A stretch of 64,000 nucleotides of DNA. It comes from Kineosporia mesophila (lineage in GTDB: Bacteria; Actinomycetota; Actinomycetes; Actinomycetales; Kineosporiaceae). This document shows positions 55,322 to 64,000 of this stretch, piece by piece. Each line of letters starts with the position of its first letter. Position 1 is the first letter of the stretch. A model generated the notes under the pieces. That model was not told the origin of the DNA and made no database searches. It was given only the letters and a program-made list of their open reading frames with translations. Position numbers and translations under genes: made by a program. Location: assembly GCF_021129235.1 (NCBI RefSeq), contig NZ_JAJOMA010000005.1:295695-359694 (forward strand). The letters are read 5' to 3'.

Positions 55322-55585
55322 TCAGGCCTTTTCCGTCTCCGATTCCGGGGGCCGGGTCGCGAGCAGGCGCAGCACCTCACCCACCGCGGTGGCGATCTCG
55401 TCGCGACCGCCGCCCTTCAGACCGGCGGCGTAGCCGACCAGGAAGGTGGTGAGCGGCGCGGCGGGACGGGCGATGCCGTGGGCCGCCTCCTTGGCCAGAT
55501 CCAGGATCTCCGCCACCTGCACGTCACCCGTGGGAATCGACAGGTGTTCCCCGACCTCGTCCACCCAGCCCTCAAGCATGGTCAC
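55322..55585 (-). CDS. DUF6457 family small protein
   Basis: An 87-residue helical protein: MLEGWVDEVGEHLSI, VAEILDLAKEAAHGIARPAAPLTTFLVGYAAGL and EIATAVGEVLRLL. It is coupled to the mobA-like gene (GTG 55585 overlapping its stop as GTGA) and converges directly on the FUSC gene, with stop codons adjacent. Such small partners are commonly found with MobA in actinomycetes and may help molybdenum-cofactor handling. No active-site residue is visible. Confidence 0.8.
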   Translation of the reverse strand: MTMLEGWVDEVGEHLSIPTGDVQVAEILDLAKEAAHGIARPAAPLTTFLVGYAAGLKGGGRDEIATAVGEVLRLLATRPPESETEKA

Positions 55586-56181
55586 TCCCCATCGTCGAGC
55601 TCGTCGAGCCGGGCCAGTTGCTCCGGCGTGTCACAGTCTTGCGAGGCCCCGAGGTCCGGCACCTCGATCACGTCCAGTTCCCGCACCAGGGCCCGCATCG
55701 GCCGGCCCTCCAGCGGTGCGAGTTCCCGCAGTACGCGGATGAGCGCGGGCGTGCGGTACACCGCCGCGAGCGGCTGGCGGTGCCCCTCGGCGTCGATGAA
55801 GAGGGCCGCGTCGGCGCGCGGGACCGAGAGCAGGGCATCGACGAGTTTGTGGACGTCTTGTGCCCCCAGTCTGGTCAGGTCGGTCGCGAAAACGCCGACG
55901 AGGGTCGGGGCGGCGGGTTCCAGCACCTCGACGCCCGCGAGAAGCCCGGACAGTGGCCCGGTTCCGGGTGGGTCCTCACGCGTCCACTCGACCTCGCGCA
56001 CCGTCGGGCGGCGTTCACCGACCACCACGGTGCGCTCCGCGGCGAAGGTCGCCAGCAGCACGCCGTCGAGCAGGGTCACCCCCGCCCGGGTCAGGGCGGC
56101 CTTGTCCACCCCGCCCAGCCGCTCGCCGGATCCTCCGGCCAGCACCACAACGCCCAGGGCGATCATCGTCTCCATGATCAT
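55582..56181 (-). CDS. mobA: Molybdenum cofactor guanylyltransferase
   Basis: A 199-residue nucleotidyltransferase with the GTP-binding loop LAGGSGERLGGVDKAALT, TDLTRLGAQDVH for metal binding and an overall MobA length. It would attach GMP to molybdopterin to make the bis-MGD-type cofactor. A related family member with different substrate cannot be excluded. Three in-frame ATGs (56181, 56175, 56166) compete; none has a convincing ribosome site. It is coupled downstream to the DUF6457 gene. Confidence 0.82.
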   Translation of the reverse strand: MIMETMIALGVVVLAGGSGERLGGVDKAALTRAGVTLLDGVLLATFAAERTVVVGERRPTVREVEWTREDPPGTGPLSGLLAGVEVLEPAAPTLVGVFATDLTRLGAQDVHKLVDALLSVPRADAALFIDAEGHRQPLAAVYRTPALIRVLRELAPLEGRPMRALVRELDVIEVPDLGASQDCDTPEQLARLDELDDGE

Positions 56182-56197
56182 GAACGTAGTCCGGTGA

Positions 56198-57133
56198 TCA
56201 CGTGGTCGGTACCCTCGGGCCGGCCCCGGTCCGCGAACCCGAGGGCAGCAGACCGGCCAGCGGGTCGCCGAGGTCACCGCAGCGCTCCAGCACCTCGCCG
56301 AACTCCAGCTGCCGCAGGGAGCCGGGCTCGTCCAGCTCGTCCCAGGTGCGGGGGGCCGCGACGGTCGGGCGTTCCCGGCCCCGGGGCGAGAACGGGCAGA
56401 TCGTGGTCTTGGCCGCGTGGTTCTGGCTCCAGTCCAGCAGCACCCGGTCCTTGCGCAGGTTCTTGGCCATCCGCGACACCACCAGCCGGGGCAGCTCCCG
56501 CTCCAGCTGCTCGGCCAGGCGGTGCACGTAGTTGCCCACCGACGTGGCGTCCTGCCGGCCCGAGACCGCGGCGTACAGCTGCATGCCCTTACCCCCGGAG
56601 GTGACGGGCCACGGGTGCAACCCGTCGTCCTCAAGCTTCTCCCGAACCGCCAGGGCGACCTCCGCGCACTCCGGCAACCCCGCGGGCGCGCCCGGATCGA
56701 GGTCGATGACCAGCAGATCGGGGTCTTTCGCGGCGCCGCGCGGACCAACCCGCCACTGCGGCACGTGCAGCTCGAGCGCGGCCAGGTTCGCGGCCCAGAC
56801 CAGACCGGCCAGATCGTCGATGAGCGGGTAGGTCACCATCTCGCGGTCCTTGGTGCTGCCCGGCGCGGGCAGGGTGACGTCGCGCAGCCACTTCGGGGCA
56901 CCGCGGGGCACGTTCTTCTCGAAGAACGTGATGCTTCCCTCTACCCCGTCGGGCCAGCGTTTCCGCGTGGCCGGGCGGTCTTTCAGATGCGGCAGGAGCA
57001 GGTCGGCCACACCGGTCAGATAGTGCAGCAGCTCGCCCTTGGTGGTGCCGGTGGAGGGGTAGAGCACCTTGTCCAGGTTCCGCAGCCGCAGAGTGTGTCC
57101 CCCGACCTCGACCAGCTGTTCCTCTCCGGCCAC
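56198..57133 (-). CDS. ligD: LigD-type polymerase/primase domain protein (stand-alone)
   Basis: A 311-residue protein equivalent to the polymerase domain of LigD: LRLRNLDKVLYPSTGTTKGELLHYL, RWPDGVEGSITFFEKNVP, LLVIDLDPGAP with the catalytic Asp pair, and HPWPVTSGGKGMQLYAAV. It adds nucleotides, preferably ribonucleotides, during end joining of double-strand breaks. Here it is encoded separately from the ligase, whose start is nearly 1 kb upstream on the same strand. ATG 57133 is used. Together with the ligase and Ku this is a complete split NHEJ set. Confidence 0.93.
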   Translation of the reverse strand: MAGEEQLVEVGGHTLRLRNLDKVLYPSTGTTKGELLHYLTGVADLLLPHLKDRPATRKRWPDGVEGSITFFEKNVPRGAPKWLRDVTLPAPGSTKDREMVTYPLIDDLAGLVWAANLAALELHVPQWRVGPRGAAKDPDLLVIDLDPGAPAGLPECAEVALAVREKLEDDGLHPWPVTSGGKGMQLYAAVSGRQDATSVGNYVHRLAEQLERELPRLVVSRMAKNLRKDRVLLDWSQNHAAKTTICPFSPRGRERPTVAAPRTWDELDEPGSLRQLEFGEVLERCGDLGDPLAGLLPSGSRTGAGPRVPTT

Positions 57134-57142
57134 TGTTCCCCC

Positions 57143-58087
57143 TTACTCGTGGCGGACGTCCTCGGCTTCCAGATCCGCCCGGATGCCCCGGAAGACCGGC
57201 TGCCGCAGCCGCCCGTTGTCCGTGCGGCCCATGTGCCGCACGTCGACCACCAGGCTCGGTCTCGTCCAGGTCGTGCCCTTGGCGTCGGCCCGGGGCACCG
57301 GGTCGTCGAACGGTGACTTCTCCCGTTGTAACGGCATGAGCAGACGGCGCAGGTCGGCCTGCACCCCCGGCGCGGTCAGCCCGCTGCCCATCCGCCCCGC
57401 GAACCGCAGCTGACCCTGGTGCGGGATGCCGATCAGCAGGGCCCCGACCGGATTACGCGCGTTCACCTCGGGCCGCCAGCCCCCGACGATCACCGACTGC
57501 ACCCGGCGGTGGGCCAGCTTGCGCCAGTCACTGCTGCGCACGCCGGGCCGGTAGTCGGAACCGCGCCGCTTGGCCACCACACCTTCGAGCCCCTGCTCGA
57601 GCGTGGCGTGCAGCAGGATGCCGACGTCGTCGTAGACCGGGGACAGCTGCCAGTGATCGCCCGAGGCGGGCAGCCGCTCCAGCGCCTCCCGCCGCTCCTG
57701 CCAGGTACGCCGCTTCAGGTCCACGCCGTACATCCGCAGCGCGTCGAAGGCGATCAGCGTGGCCGGGGTCCGGGCGGCGAGCGCCTGCGCCTTGCGCCGG
57801 TCGGTCACGTGGATGCGGTCGGCGAGGGCCGTGAACGACGGCACGCCCCCGGAGAGGATGACGATCTCGCCGTCGAGCAGCACGTCGGGGTGAGCCCGGC
57901 CGATCGCCTCCAGTTCGGGGAAGGCCGGGGTGATCTCCCGCTCCGACCGGCTCCAGAGCCGCACGGCGCCGTCGTGGATGTCGGCCAGCACCCGCCAGCC
58001 GTCCCACTTGACCTCGTAGGCCCAGCGTTCGGCGTCGGTCGGGAGCCCGCGGTCGGCATCGGCCGGCGTCGCGAGCATGGGGCGCAT
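57143..58087 (-). CDS. ATP-dependent DNA ligase of NHEJ (LigD ligase-domain type)
   Basis: A 314-residue ligase. The adenylation Lys27 lies in motif I EVKWDGWR, with LLDGEIVIL (motif III-type), EGVVAKRRGSDYRPG (motif IV) and SDWRKLAHRRV (motif V). An OB fold fills the C-terminal third. It seals nicks using ATP and would join ends brought together by Ku. In many actinomycetes this domain is fused to the polymerase; here it is a separate gene directly upstream of it with the pair in the same order. ATG 58087 gives the usual start MRPMLAT. Confidence 0.93.
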   Translation of the reverse strand: MRPMLATPADADRGLPTDAERWAYEVKWDGWRVLADIHDGAVRLWSRSEREITPAFPELEAIGRAHPDVLLDGEIVILSGGVPSFTALADRIHVTDRRKAQALAARTPATLIAFDALRMYGVDLKRRTWQERREALERLPASGDHWQLSPVYDDVGILLHATLEQGLEGVVAKRRGSDYRPGVRSSDWRKLAHRRVQSVIVGGWRPEVNARNPVGALLIGIPHQGQLRFAGRMGSGLTAPGVQADLRRLLMPLQREKSPFDDPVPRADAKGTTWTRPSLVVDVRHMGRTDNGRLRQPVFRGIRADLEAEDVRHE

Positions 58088-58302
58088 GGCCACATGAGAG
58101 CACACGGCGGTGTCGATCGCGTGCTCAATCGCGGCGCCGCGCGGACCGATGATTTTCACCGGGTAACCGAGTCGACACTGGCAGGAGTGAGACCAAGCAG
58201 TCATGCTTGGTTCCAGGTTTCCCGCGTGTCCGGCTTGACATGTCCTGTCGGATTTCACCCGCGATGCCAGGGTCGACTGCGCGACAACGGAGGAGACAAA
58301 CG

Positions 58303-59238
58303 ATGCGAGCCATCTGGAAGGGCGCGGTCTCGTTCGGCCTCGTCAATGTTCCCGTCCGGCTGTTCTCGGCGACCCAGGAGCACGACATCCGTTTCCACCA
58401 GGTGCACCGGGAAGACGGTGGGCGCATCCGGATGAAGCGGATGTGCAGTGTGTGCGGTGAGGAAGTGGCGTGGGACCAGTTGGCGAAGGGTTATGAGTCG
58501 GAAGACGGGCGCCTGGTGGTGCTCAACGACGAGGACTTCGACGCCCTGCCGCTGAGTACCGGCCGTGAGATCGACGTGGTCGAGTTCGTGCCGACGGGCC
58601 AGGTCGACCCGGTGCTGTTCGGCAAGTCGTACTACCTGGAGCCCGACGCGCGCGCGGCCAAGCCCTACGCCCTGCTGCGCGAGGCCCTGGAGGCGACCGA
58701 CCGCGTGGCCGTGGTGAAGGTGGCCCTGCGTCAGCGCGAGTCGCTGGCCGTGCTGCGGGTACGCGACCGGGTGATCATGATGCAGACCCTGCTGTGGCCC
58801 GACGAGATCCGGGCGGCGGAGTTCCCGATCCTCGAGGACGAGGTGGACCTGCGCCCGCAGGAGCTGCGGATGGCGGCGTCGCTGGTCGACTCGATGGCCG
58901 CCGACTTCGAGCCGGACCAGTACGAGGACGAGTACCAGCAGGCCCTGGTGCAGCTGGTCGAGGCGAAGCTCGAGGGGGCGGAGCCGGCTCCGGCGAAGGC
59001 CGACGAAGAGGCCACGACCGAGGTGGTGGATCTGCTCTCGGCGCTGCAGGCCAGTGTCGACCGGGCGAAGGCCTCCCGGGGCGAGAAACCGGCCGATGCC
59101 CCGGCGAAGAAGACCGCCTCGCGGAGCCCGGCCCGCAAGACGGCCGCCGCCAAGACCGGCACGGCTCGCAAGGCCCCGGCCAAGAAAGCGGCGAGTAAGA
59201 CCGCGGCGAAGAAGACCCCGGCCCGCAAGTCGGCATAG
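58303..59238 (+). CDS. ku: Ku homologue of bacterial NHEJ
   Basis: A 311-residue Ku that rings DNA ends and recruits LigD activities. The family landmarks are MRAIWKGAVSFGLVNVPVRL, the CSVCG region with two Cys spaced as in actinobacterial Ku, and VIMMQTLLWPDEIR. After the Ku fold (about residue 255) comes a Lys/Ala-rich tail with repeated KKTA/KKAA units that probably grips DNA, as in other long bacterial Ku proteins. GGAGGAG precedes ATG 58303. Divergent from the ligase gene across about 215 bases. Confidence 0.95.
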   Translation: MRAIWKGAVSFGLVNVPVRLFSATQEHDIRFHQVHREDGGRIRMKRMCSVCGEEVAWDQLAKGYESEDGRLVVLNDEDFDALPLSTGREIDVVEFVPTGQVDPVLFGKSYYLEPDARAAKPYALLREALEATDRVAVVKVALRQRESLAVLRVRDRVIMMQTLLWPDEIRAAEFPILEDEVDLRPQELRMAASLVDSMAADFEPDQYEDEYQQALVQLVEAKLEGAEPAPAKADEEATTEVVDLLSALQASVDRAKASRGEKPADAPAKKTASRSPARKTAAAKTGTARKAPAKKAASKTAAKKTPARKSA

Positions 59239-59397
59239 CGCAACAACATTCAGTGGCCGACCGATAGCCCGAACACCACCTGGCGGCTAGCCGCATCTTG
59301 TGACACAGTCACGTTCCCACCCGGGCTCTCCCTGTCCCAGGAGGTGCCACCGTTCCCGGTCGGGCACAGGACCAGATGTAGGCGAAGGACGGCCAGC

Positions 59398-61041
59398 ATG
59401 CTCGACCCGGTGCGACGAGCACTGCTGGCCCTGGCCGTCTGCACCTTCGGGCTGGGCACGGGCGAATACGTGGTGGTCGGCCTGCTGCCGGCCGTCGCGA
59501 GCGACCTGGATGCCAGCGTGCCCCAGATCGGCCACCTGGTCTCGGCCTACGCCCTGGGTGTGGTGATCGGTGCTCCCCTGCTGGCGGCGGCCTCCGTCCG
59601 GTTTCCCCGTAAGGGCCTGCTGATCAGCCTGGTGGTGGCGCTGGCGGCGGGTAACCTGCTCTCCGCCGCGATGCCGGACTTCCACAGCCTGCTCGCGATG
59701 CGGTTCCTCTCCGGCCTGCCGCACGGCGCGTTCTTCGGGCTGGCCTCGGTGCAGGCCGCGCAGCTGGTGCCACCCGCCCGCCGGAGCCAGGCGATGGCCG
59801 TCGTGTTCGCCGGGCTGACCATCGCCAACGTTGTCGGCGTGCCGCTGGCCACCTACACCGGGCAGCACGCCACCTGGCGCCTGGTGTTCGTGCTGATCGC
59901 CGTGGTCGAGCTGATCGGCGCCCTGGGGGTGCTCGCGATCGTGCCGCGCAGCCCGCGGATCGCGCCCGGGCTGCCCGACGCCCCGAACCTGCGGCGGGAA
60001 CTGAACGCCTTCAGGAACCGGCAGATCTGGCTGTCCCTGGTGGTGGCCGTGATCGGTTGCGGCGGGATCCACGCGACCTTCAGCTACATCTCGCCGATGA
60101 TGACCGAGGTGGCCGGGTACGGCGCCTCCGACATCACGCCGCTGCTGGTGCTGTTCGGGCTGGGGATGACCTTCGGCAACCTGGTCGGCGCCCGGCTGGC
60201 CGACCGCTACGACGTGACCCGGGTGATCTACGGCGTGATGACCGCCCAGGTACTCGTCTCGGCCGCTTTCTACTTCGGCGCGGGCAACCGGGTCGCCTCG
60301 GCCTTCCTGCTCTTCCTCTTCCCGTTCTGCAACACCATGGCTTTTCCCGCCCTGCAGAACCGGATCATCAGCATGGCCGGCGACGCCCCGAACCTGGCCG
60401 CGGCCGGCATGCACGCGGCCTTCAACATCGCGAACTCCCTCGGCGCCTGGCTGGGCGGCGCGACCATCGCGGCGGGCTGGGGCTACAACTCGCCCAACCT
60501 GGTCGCCGTCGGTCTGGGGCTGATCGCCGCCCTGATCGCGTGGCACGCCTCCCGCACCCGGTACTCCCTCACCTCAGCCCTCCCACCGCCGCACACCGGG
60601 CCGGGCGCCGATCCGGCACGCCCCGTCACGGCACCGATCCGCATCCCGGTGGTGGGGCTGAACACCAACCCGATCCCGGTGATCGGGCGGTACAGCAACA
60701 CCGGGCCTCTTCCCCGGATCAGCCACCACCGACCGGCCGTTCCGGAGCGGGAGCGACGGTTCGTGGAGCATCGTCTCCTGGAGCGCCAGATCCCGGACCG
60801 CCAGATCCCGGAGCGCCAGATCCCGGACCGCCGCATTCCGGAGCGCACCCCACGGGACCGCCGCTCACCGAACCGGCCCAGCGACGACACCAACCCGATC
60901 CCCGTCGTCACCAGTTCCAGCGCGAACGAGGTCGGCCCCGGCACGACCGAGAGCTCCGGCCACCGCCCCGGATGGGCCTCGGCCGCCGACCTCGCCCGCG
61001 CCCTCCAGAACCGGGGGACTCCTCCCGGCGAGCGATGGCCG
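59398..61041 (+). CDS. MFS drug-type exporter with long repetitive C-terminal tail, copy 1
   Basis: A 548-residue member of the major facilitator superfamily, DHA1-like: 12 spans through about residue 395, with GLGTGEYVVVGLLPAVA, a typical motif-A-like RFPRKG and AVVFAGLTIANVVGVP. A cytosolic tail of about 150 residues follows; it holds short proline-rich repeats of the kind ERQIPDRQIPERQIP (60781-60840), which is not part of the family. It probably exports a small compound and the tail may be a late addition. ATG 59398 starts the family N-terminus. A close paralogue lies immediately downstream. Confidence 0.85.
60781..60840 (+). repeat. 15-base tandem coding repeat in MFS tail
   Basis: Four 15-base units alternate GAGCGCCAGATCCCG and GACCGCCAGATCCCG (the last one diverged), encoding ERQIP/DRQIP repeats. 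It is a short tandem array inside the gene, expanded by slippage or recombination. Confidence 0.85.
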
Positions 61042-61291
61042 TGACAACGAGTATCCGCGATGGCACCTAGTGTTTACGTGGCGGGGGAATACGACGCGGG
61101 GTAGCCGGTTGTATCCTGTGAATCAGCCAGTGGCGCCAGCGGTCGTCGACTCGCTCGGCACCAGGGCTCAATGATGCCGCCCCGCAACTTGTCCCGCACC
61201 GCCCGAAATTACTCCTCGACGGAGCATTTTCCTGGGCTGTTCGTCGTGCGCCCTGGCCCTTCCGGAAACCTGCGAAAGGGGCGGCGGAGCT

Positions 61292-62560
61292 GTGATCACT
61301 CCCGTACGGCGCGCACTACTGGTAATGGCCATCTGTAGTTTCGGCCTGGGCACGGGCGAGTTCGTCGCGCTGGGCCTGCTTCCGGACATTGCGAACGACC
61401 TGGACGTCAGCGTGCCCCAGGCGGGCAACCTGATCTCCGCCTACGCGATCGGGGTGGTGATCGGAGCACCCCTCCTGACCGCCGCGTCTGTCCGTTTCCC
61501 GCGCAAGGGCCTCCTGGTCAGCCTGGTGGTGGTGCTGGCCGTGGGCAACCTGGTCTCCGCGATGATGCCGGGCTTCTGGTCGCTGCTGGTGATGCGGTTC
61601 CTCTCCGGCCTGCCGCACGGCGCGTTCTTCGGTGTGGCCGCCGTACAGGCCGCCAACCTGGTGACGAAGAACAAGCGCAGCCAGGCCATGGCCGTGGTGT
61701 TCGCCGGGCTGACCATCGCGAACGTCGTCGGCGTGCCGATGACCACCTTCATCGGGCAGAACACCTCGTGGCGCCTGGTGCTCGTGCTGGTCGCCGTGGT
61801 CGAGCTGGCCGGGGCCCTGGGCGTGCTGGCGGCCGTGCCGCGCAGCGAGCGCATCGACCCGTCCTCGCCCGACGCCCCGCACCTGCGGCACGAGCTGAGC
61901 GCCTTCAAGAACAAGCAGATCTGGCTGTCCCTGGGCGTGGCCACCATCGGCGGTGGCGCCACCTTCGCCACCTTCAGCTACATCGCCCCGATGATGACCG
62001 AGGTCGCGGGCTACGCCGAATCGAGCATCACGCCCCTGCTGGTGCTGTTCGGCCTGGGCATGACCTTCGGCAACCTGATCGGCGCGCGCCTGTCCGACCG
62101 CTACGACGGCACCCGGGTGATCTACAGCGCGATGGGCGCCAACGTCGTCATCGCCGCGATCTTCTACTTCGCCTCGAGCAACAAGATCGCCTCGGCCGCA
62201 CTGATCTTCCTGTTCCCGTTCGCCAACACCATGGCCTTCCCCGCCCTGCAGAACCGCATCATCAGCCTGGCCGGCGGCGCCCCCAACCTCGCCGCGGCGA
62301 GCATGCACGCGGCCTTCAACATCGCGAACTCGATCGGCGCCTGGCTGGGCGGCCTGACCATCGCGGCCGGCTGGGGCTACAACTCCCCCAACCTCGTCGC
62401 GGTCGGCCTCGGCTTCCTCGGCGTCGTGATCGCGGTGTACGCCGGCCTGACCGAGGGCCCCAGCCCGCAGGTCGTACGCACGACCACGATGGAGGACGTC
62501 CACCAGCCTCCGAAGTCGGGTGCCCCTCAGTCACGCGAGGGCGCCCTGAGCGAGCGCTGA
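61292..62560 (+). CDS. MFS drug-type exporter, copy 2
   Basis: A 422-residue paralogue of the preceding exporter, closely similar along its 12-span core (GLGTGEFVALGLLPDIA, RFPRKG, AVVFAGLTIANVVGVP, GLGMTFGNLIGARLSDRYDG), with a normal short C-terminus. Presumably a tandem duplication, with the tail of copy 1 acquired or lost afterwards. GTG 61292 is preceded by GGCGGAGC. The substrate is unknown; DHA1-type transporters export toxic or arabinose-like compounds with proton entry. About 250 bases separate the two. Confidence 0.85.
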   Translation: MITPVRRALLVMAICSFGLGTGEFVALGLLPDIANDLDVSVPQAGNLISAYAIGVVIGAPLLTAASVRFPRKGLLVSLVVVLAVGNLVSAMMPGFWSLLVMRFLSGLPHGAFFGVAAVQAANLVTKNKRSQAMAVVFAGLTIANVVGVPMTTFIGQNTSWRLVLVLVAVVELAGALGVLAAVPRSERIDPSSPDAPHLRHELSAFKNKQIWLSLGVATIGGGATFATFSYIAPMMTEVAGYAESSITPLLVLFGLGMTFGNLIGARLSDRYDGTRVIYSAMGANVVIAAIFYFASSNKIASAALIFLFPFANTMAFPALQNRIISLAGGAPNLAAASMHAAFNIANSIGAWLGGLTIAAGWGYNSPNLVAVGLGFLGVVIAVYAGLTEGPSPQVVRTTTMEDVHQPPKSGAPQSREGALSER

Positions 62561-62889
62561 CCCCGCCCCCGCTCTGCGGACAGAAGGGTGGGAACACCTC
62601 GGCGGGCCCGGTGCGGATGCGAAGCGAGTTGGCGGGGTGCGATTTACGCCTATCGCTCCTTATGTCGCGTTGCCCTCTCGCTGCCGTCGCGACCAGCTCA
62701 GAAGTGTCCTCAAGAAACTTCCGGGTGAGGCCTTAAACAGCGGACGATGCGCCCCCGGACGGGCAGAATTACCTATACGGCCGAACGGGGACGGGGCTTC
62801 ACTACTCGTGACCGGCCGGGCGAGTTCCGTAGCTTGGCCTTGCCTTGAGGCCTGGACAACTACAACTCTGAGTGCACTACCCTGTTCCG
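62561..62889 (+). other. Non-coding region before the anti-sigma/sigma pair
   Basis: This 329-base stretch follows the second MFS gene and should contain the promoter of the anti-sigma/sigma genes, possibly autoregulated. I see no clear sigma-B/F consensus or gene. Alternative starts for the anti-sigma gene at GTG 62872 fall in its final part. Confidence 0.45.
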
Positions 62890-63399
62890 ATGGTGACATT
62901 GGTATCGTTCCGTGACGAACGATCCGCGCACCGCTACGACCAGGATCCGTCTTTGTCACGGGGGGATGTGAGCACGATTCGCGGTAGGCAGCGCTCCGGC
63001 GTCGTCGAACAGGACCGGAACCTCGACACGGTGGATCTGCGGGTTCCGGCCGACCCCGCCTACCTCGCCGTCGTACGTACCGCGGCCGCCGGGCTCGGCA
63101 CCCGTCTGGACCTGACCCTCGACGAGATCGAAGACCTGCGTATCGCGGTGGACGAGGCCTGCTCCCTGTTGCTGGCCGGTCGTGCGCACCCGGGCCGCAC
63201 TCTCGACGCCGCCTTCGAGGTCGGCCTGGTCGGCAGCCAGAACCTGTCCGTGACCATCTCCGGGCCGGTCGCCGAGCTGCCGCGCGAGGCCAGCTTCTCC
63301 TGGTCGGTGCTGCGGGCCCTGGCCGGCGACGTGGTCACCGGCACCTGGCAGGACGGCACCTGGATCAAGCTCAGTGTGCCGGGGCGGGCGGAGAAGTGA
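62890..63399 (+). CDS. Anti-sigma regulatory factor, RsbW-like kinase fold
   Basis: A protein of about 169 residues with a GHKL ATPase fold of the RsbW/SpoIIAB type: ADPAYLAVVRTAAAGLGTRL, the N-box-like LTLDEIEDLRIAVDEACSLLL, and a C-terminal strand. RsbW proteins bind and hold a SigB/SigF-type sigma and phosphorylate an anti-anti-sigma factor. It is coupled to the sigma gene that follows by a GTGA overlap (63396-63399), which supports a cognate pair. The start is uncertain: GTG 62872, ATG 62890 or GTG 62968 would all fit, the last giving a length of 143 residues like many homologues. Confidence 0.85.
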   Translation: MVTLVSFRDERSAHRYDQDPSLSRGDVSTIRGRQRSGVVEQDRNLDTVDLRVPADPAYLAVVRTAAAGLGTRLDLTLDEIEDLRIAVDEACSLLLAGRAHPGRTLDAAFEVGLVGSQNLSVTISGPVAELPREASFSWSVLRALAGDVVTGTWQDGTWIKLSVPGRAEK

Positions 63400-64000
63400 G
63401 CCTGCAGCCAGACGCCGACGCCCGCCTGCGCGTGCTCCCGCGGAGTCAGCCGGAGATCATCCGGTGCCCGGAGCCGTCGGCGCCCCCGCGGGAACCCGAT
63501 GAACAGGTCGTCGCTGAGGCCCCCGACGACCTGGACGACGACCCCGACGATCCCCGGGTACGCCGGGACGACGCCGACGACCCGGAAGAACCCGAGAACC
63601 TCGACGACCCGGACGACGCCGTGGCCCTGGGCGATCCGGACCTGCACCGCCTGGCCGCGATGCCCCCGACCCACCCGCACTACCAGCAGCTGCGACGCAA
63701 GGTCATCGAGACGCACCTGCCTCTGGTCCACCACCTCGCACAACGCTTCAAAGGCCGCGGCGAACCCTACGACGACCTCGTACAAGTCGGCACCATCGGC
63801 CTCCTGCACGCCGTCGACCGCTTCGACCCCCACCGCGGAGCCTTCGCCGCCTTCGCCGTCCCCACCATCGTCGGGGAAATCCGCCGCCACTTCCGCGACC
63901 GCGGCTGGGCCATGCGCATCCCCCGCCGCATCCAAGACCTCGGCCGCCGCGTCTCCGAAGCCCGCGAAACCCTCACCCACACCCACGACCGCTCCCCCAC
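63396..64000 (+). CDS. SigB/SigF/SigG-type sigma factor, 3' end cut by window edge
   Basis: The first 201 codons of a sigma-70 family stress or sporulation sigma factor. After an acidic, Asp/Pro-rich N-terminal extension of about 75 residues comes region 2: LVHHLAQRFKGRGEPYDDLVQVGTIGLLHAVDRFDP and AFAVPTIVGEIRRHFRDRGW, which binds core and the -10 element. Region 3 begins (IPRRIQDLGRRVSEA) before the edge. GTG 63396 overlaps the anti-sigma stop. The acidic leader is unlike the short N-termini of typical SigF. It is presumably controlled by the coupled RsbW-like protein. Confidence 0.92.
   Translation, partial: MSLQPDADARLRVLPRSQPEIIRCPEPSAPPREPDEQVVAEAPDDLDDDPDDPRVRRDDADDPEEPENLDDPDDAVALGDPDLHRLAAMPPTHPHYQQLRRKVIETHLPLVHHLAQRFKGRGEPYDDLVQVGTIGLLHAVDRFDPHRGAFAAFAVPTIVGEIRRHFRDRGWAMRIPRRIQDLGRRVSEARETLTHTHDRSP

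Overview
The window is a 64 kb chromosomal segment of a very GC-rich actinomycete. GTG/TTG starts, 4-base GTGA/ATGA stop-start overlaps, BldC, a DUF3073 protein, an RsbW/SigB-F type stress switch and bacterial NHEJ all fit Actinomycetota. The overall gene content suggests something near Kineosporiaceae, but that is an impression and not a demonstrated placement. No rRNA, tRNA, CRISPR array, insertion sequence or phage gene was seen. Both window edges cut genes: a fatty-acid desaturase at base 1 and a sigma factor at base 64000.

Layout. 1-7.5 kb: desaturase, then a glycerol locus made of glpF-glpK-glpD facing an IclR regulator coupled to a second glycerol kinase. 7.6-15.3 kb: two tandem exported paralogues of unknown function, a debranching-type glycosidase, an exported GH114 protein, a PASTA-type lipoprotein, a stand-alone C-terminal piece of a DUF499-type ATPase, and an epimerase. 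15.5-21.8 kb: an unusual three-gene set: a GCS2-like carboxylate-amine ligase fused to a circularly permuted ATP-grasp, an N-acetylglutaminylglutamine-amidotransferase-like AsnB protein, and an S9 peptidase. I read this as a small amidated-peptide biosynthesis system and it is the strongest candidate for something undescribed. 21.8-27 kb: a NarL-type two-component pair, a His/Asp-rich exported protein, a DinB-like enzyme, and a Thr/Ser/Pro-rich wall-type protein with KSPT repeats.

27.2-32.4 kb: bldC, a gene-free stretch, DUF3073, and purM-purF with two small neighbours. 32.5-42.3 kb: a DUF1501/DUF1800 pair, a methyltransferase, a sugar ABC transporter with a divergent LacI regulator, a DUF1206 membrane protein, and ispD. 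42.4-52.6 kb: the coupled purS-purQ-purL genes, two deaminases that may work in purine salvage, a metallo-beta-lactamase-fold protein, a GDSL hydrolase, an Eis-like acetyltransferase, an MT0933-type small protein, and purD. Together with purF/purM, six genes of de novo IMP synthesis lie in the window. 52.7-64 kb: an exported protein, a decayed class-III aminotransferase, an FUSC exporter, mobA with a DUF6457 partner, a split LigD (polymerase and ligase as separate genes) facing ku, two tandem DHA-type MFS exporters, and the RsbW-sigma pair.

A second cross-cutting feature is a family of long, nearly perfect intergenic palindromes that share the outer sequence TGATCAxGC. They lie at about 11.36, 24.02, 32.39 and 40.60 kb. 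Two contain the stop codon of the preceding gene, and two (37-bp and 36-bp arms) are nearly identical in sequence and loop length.
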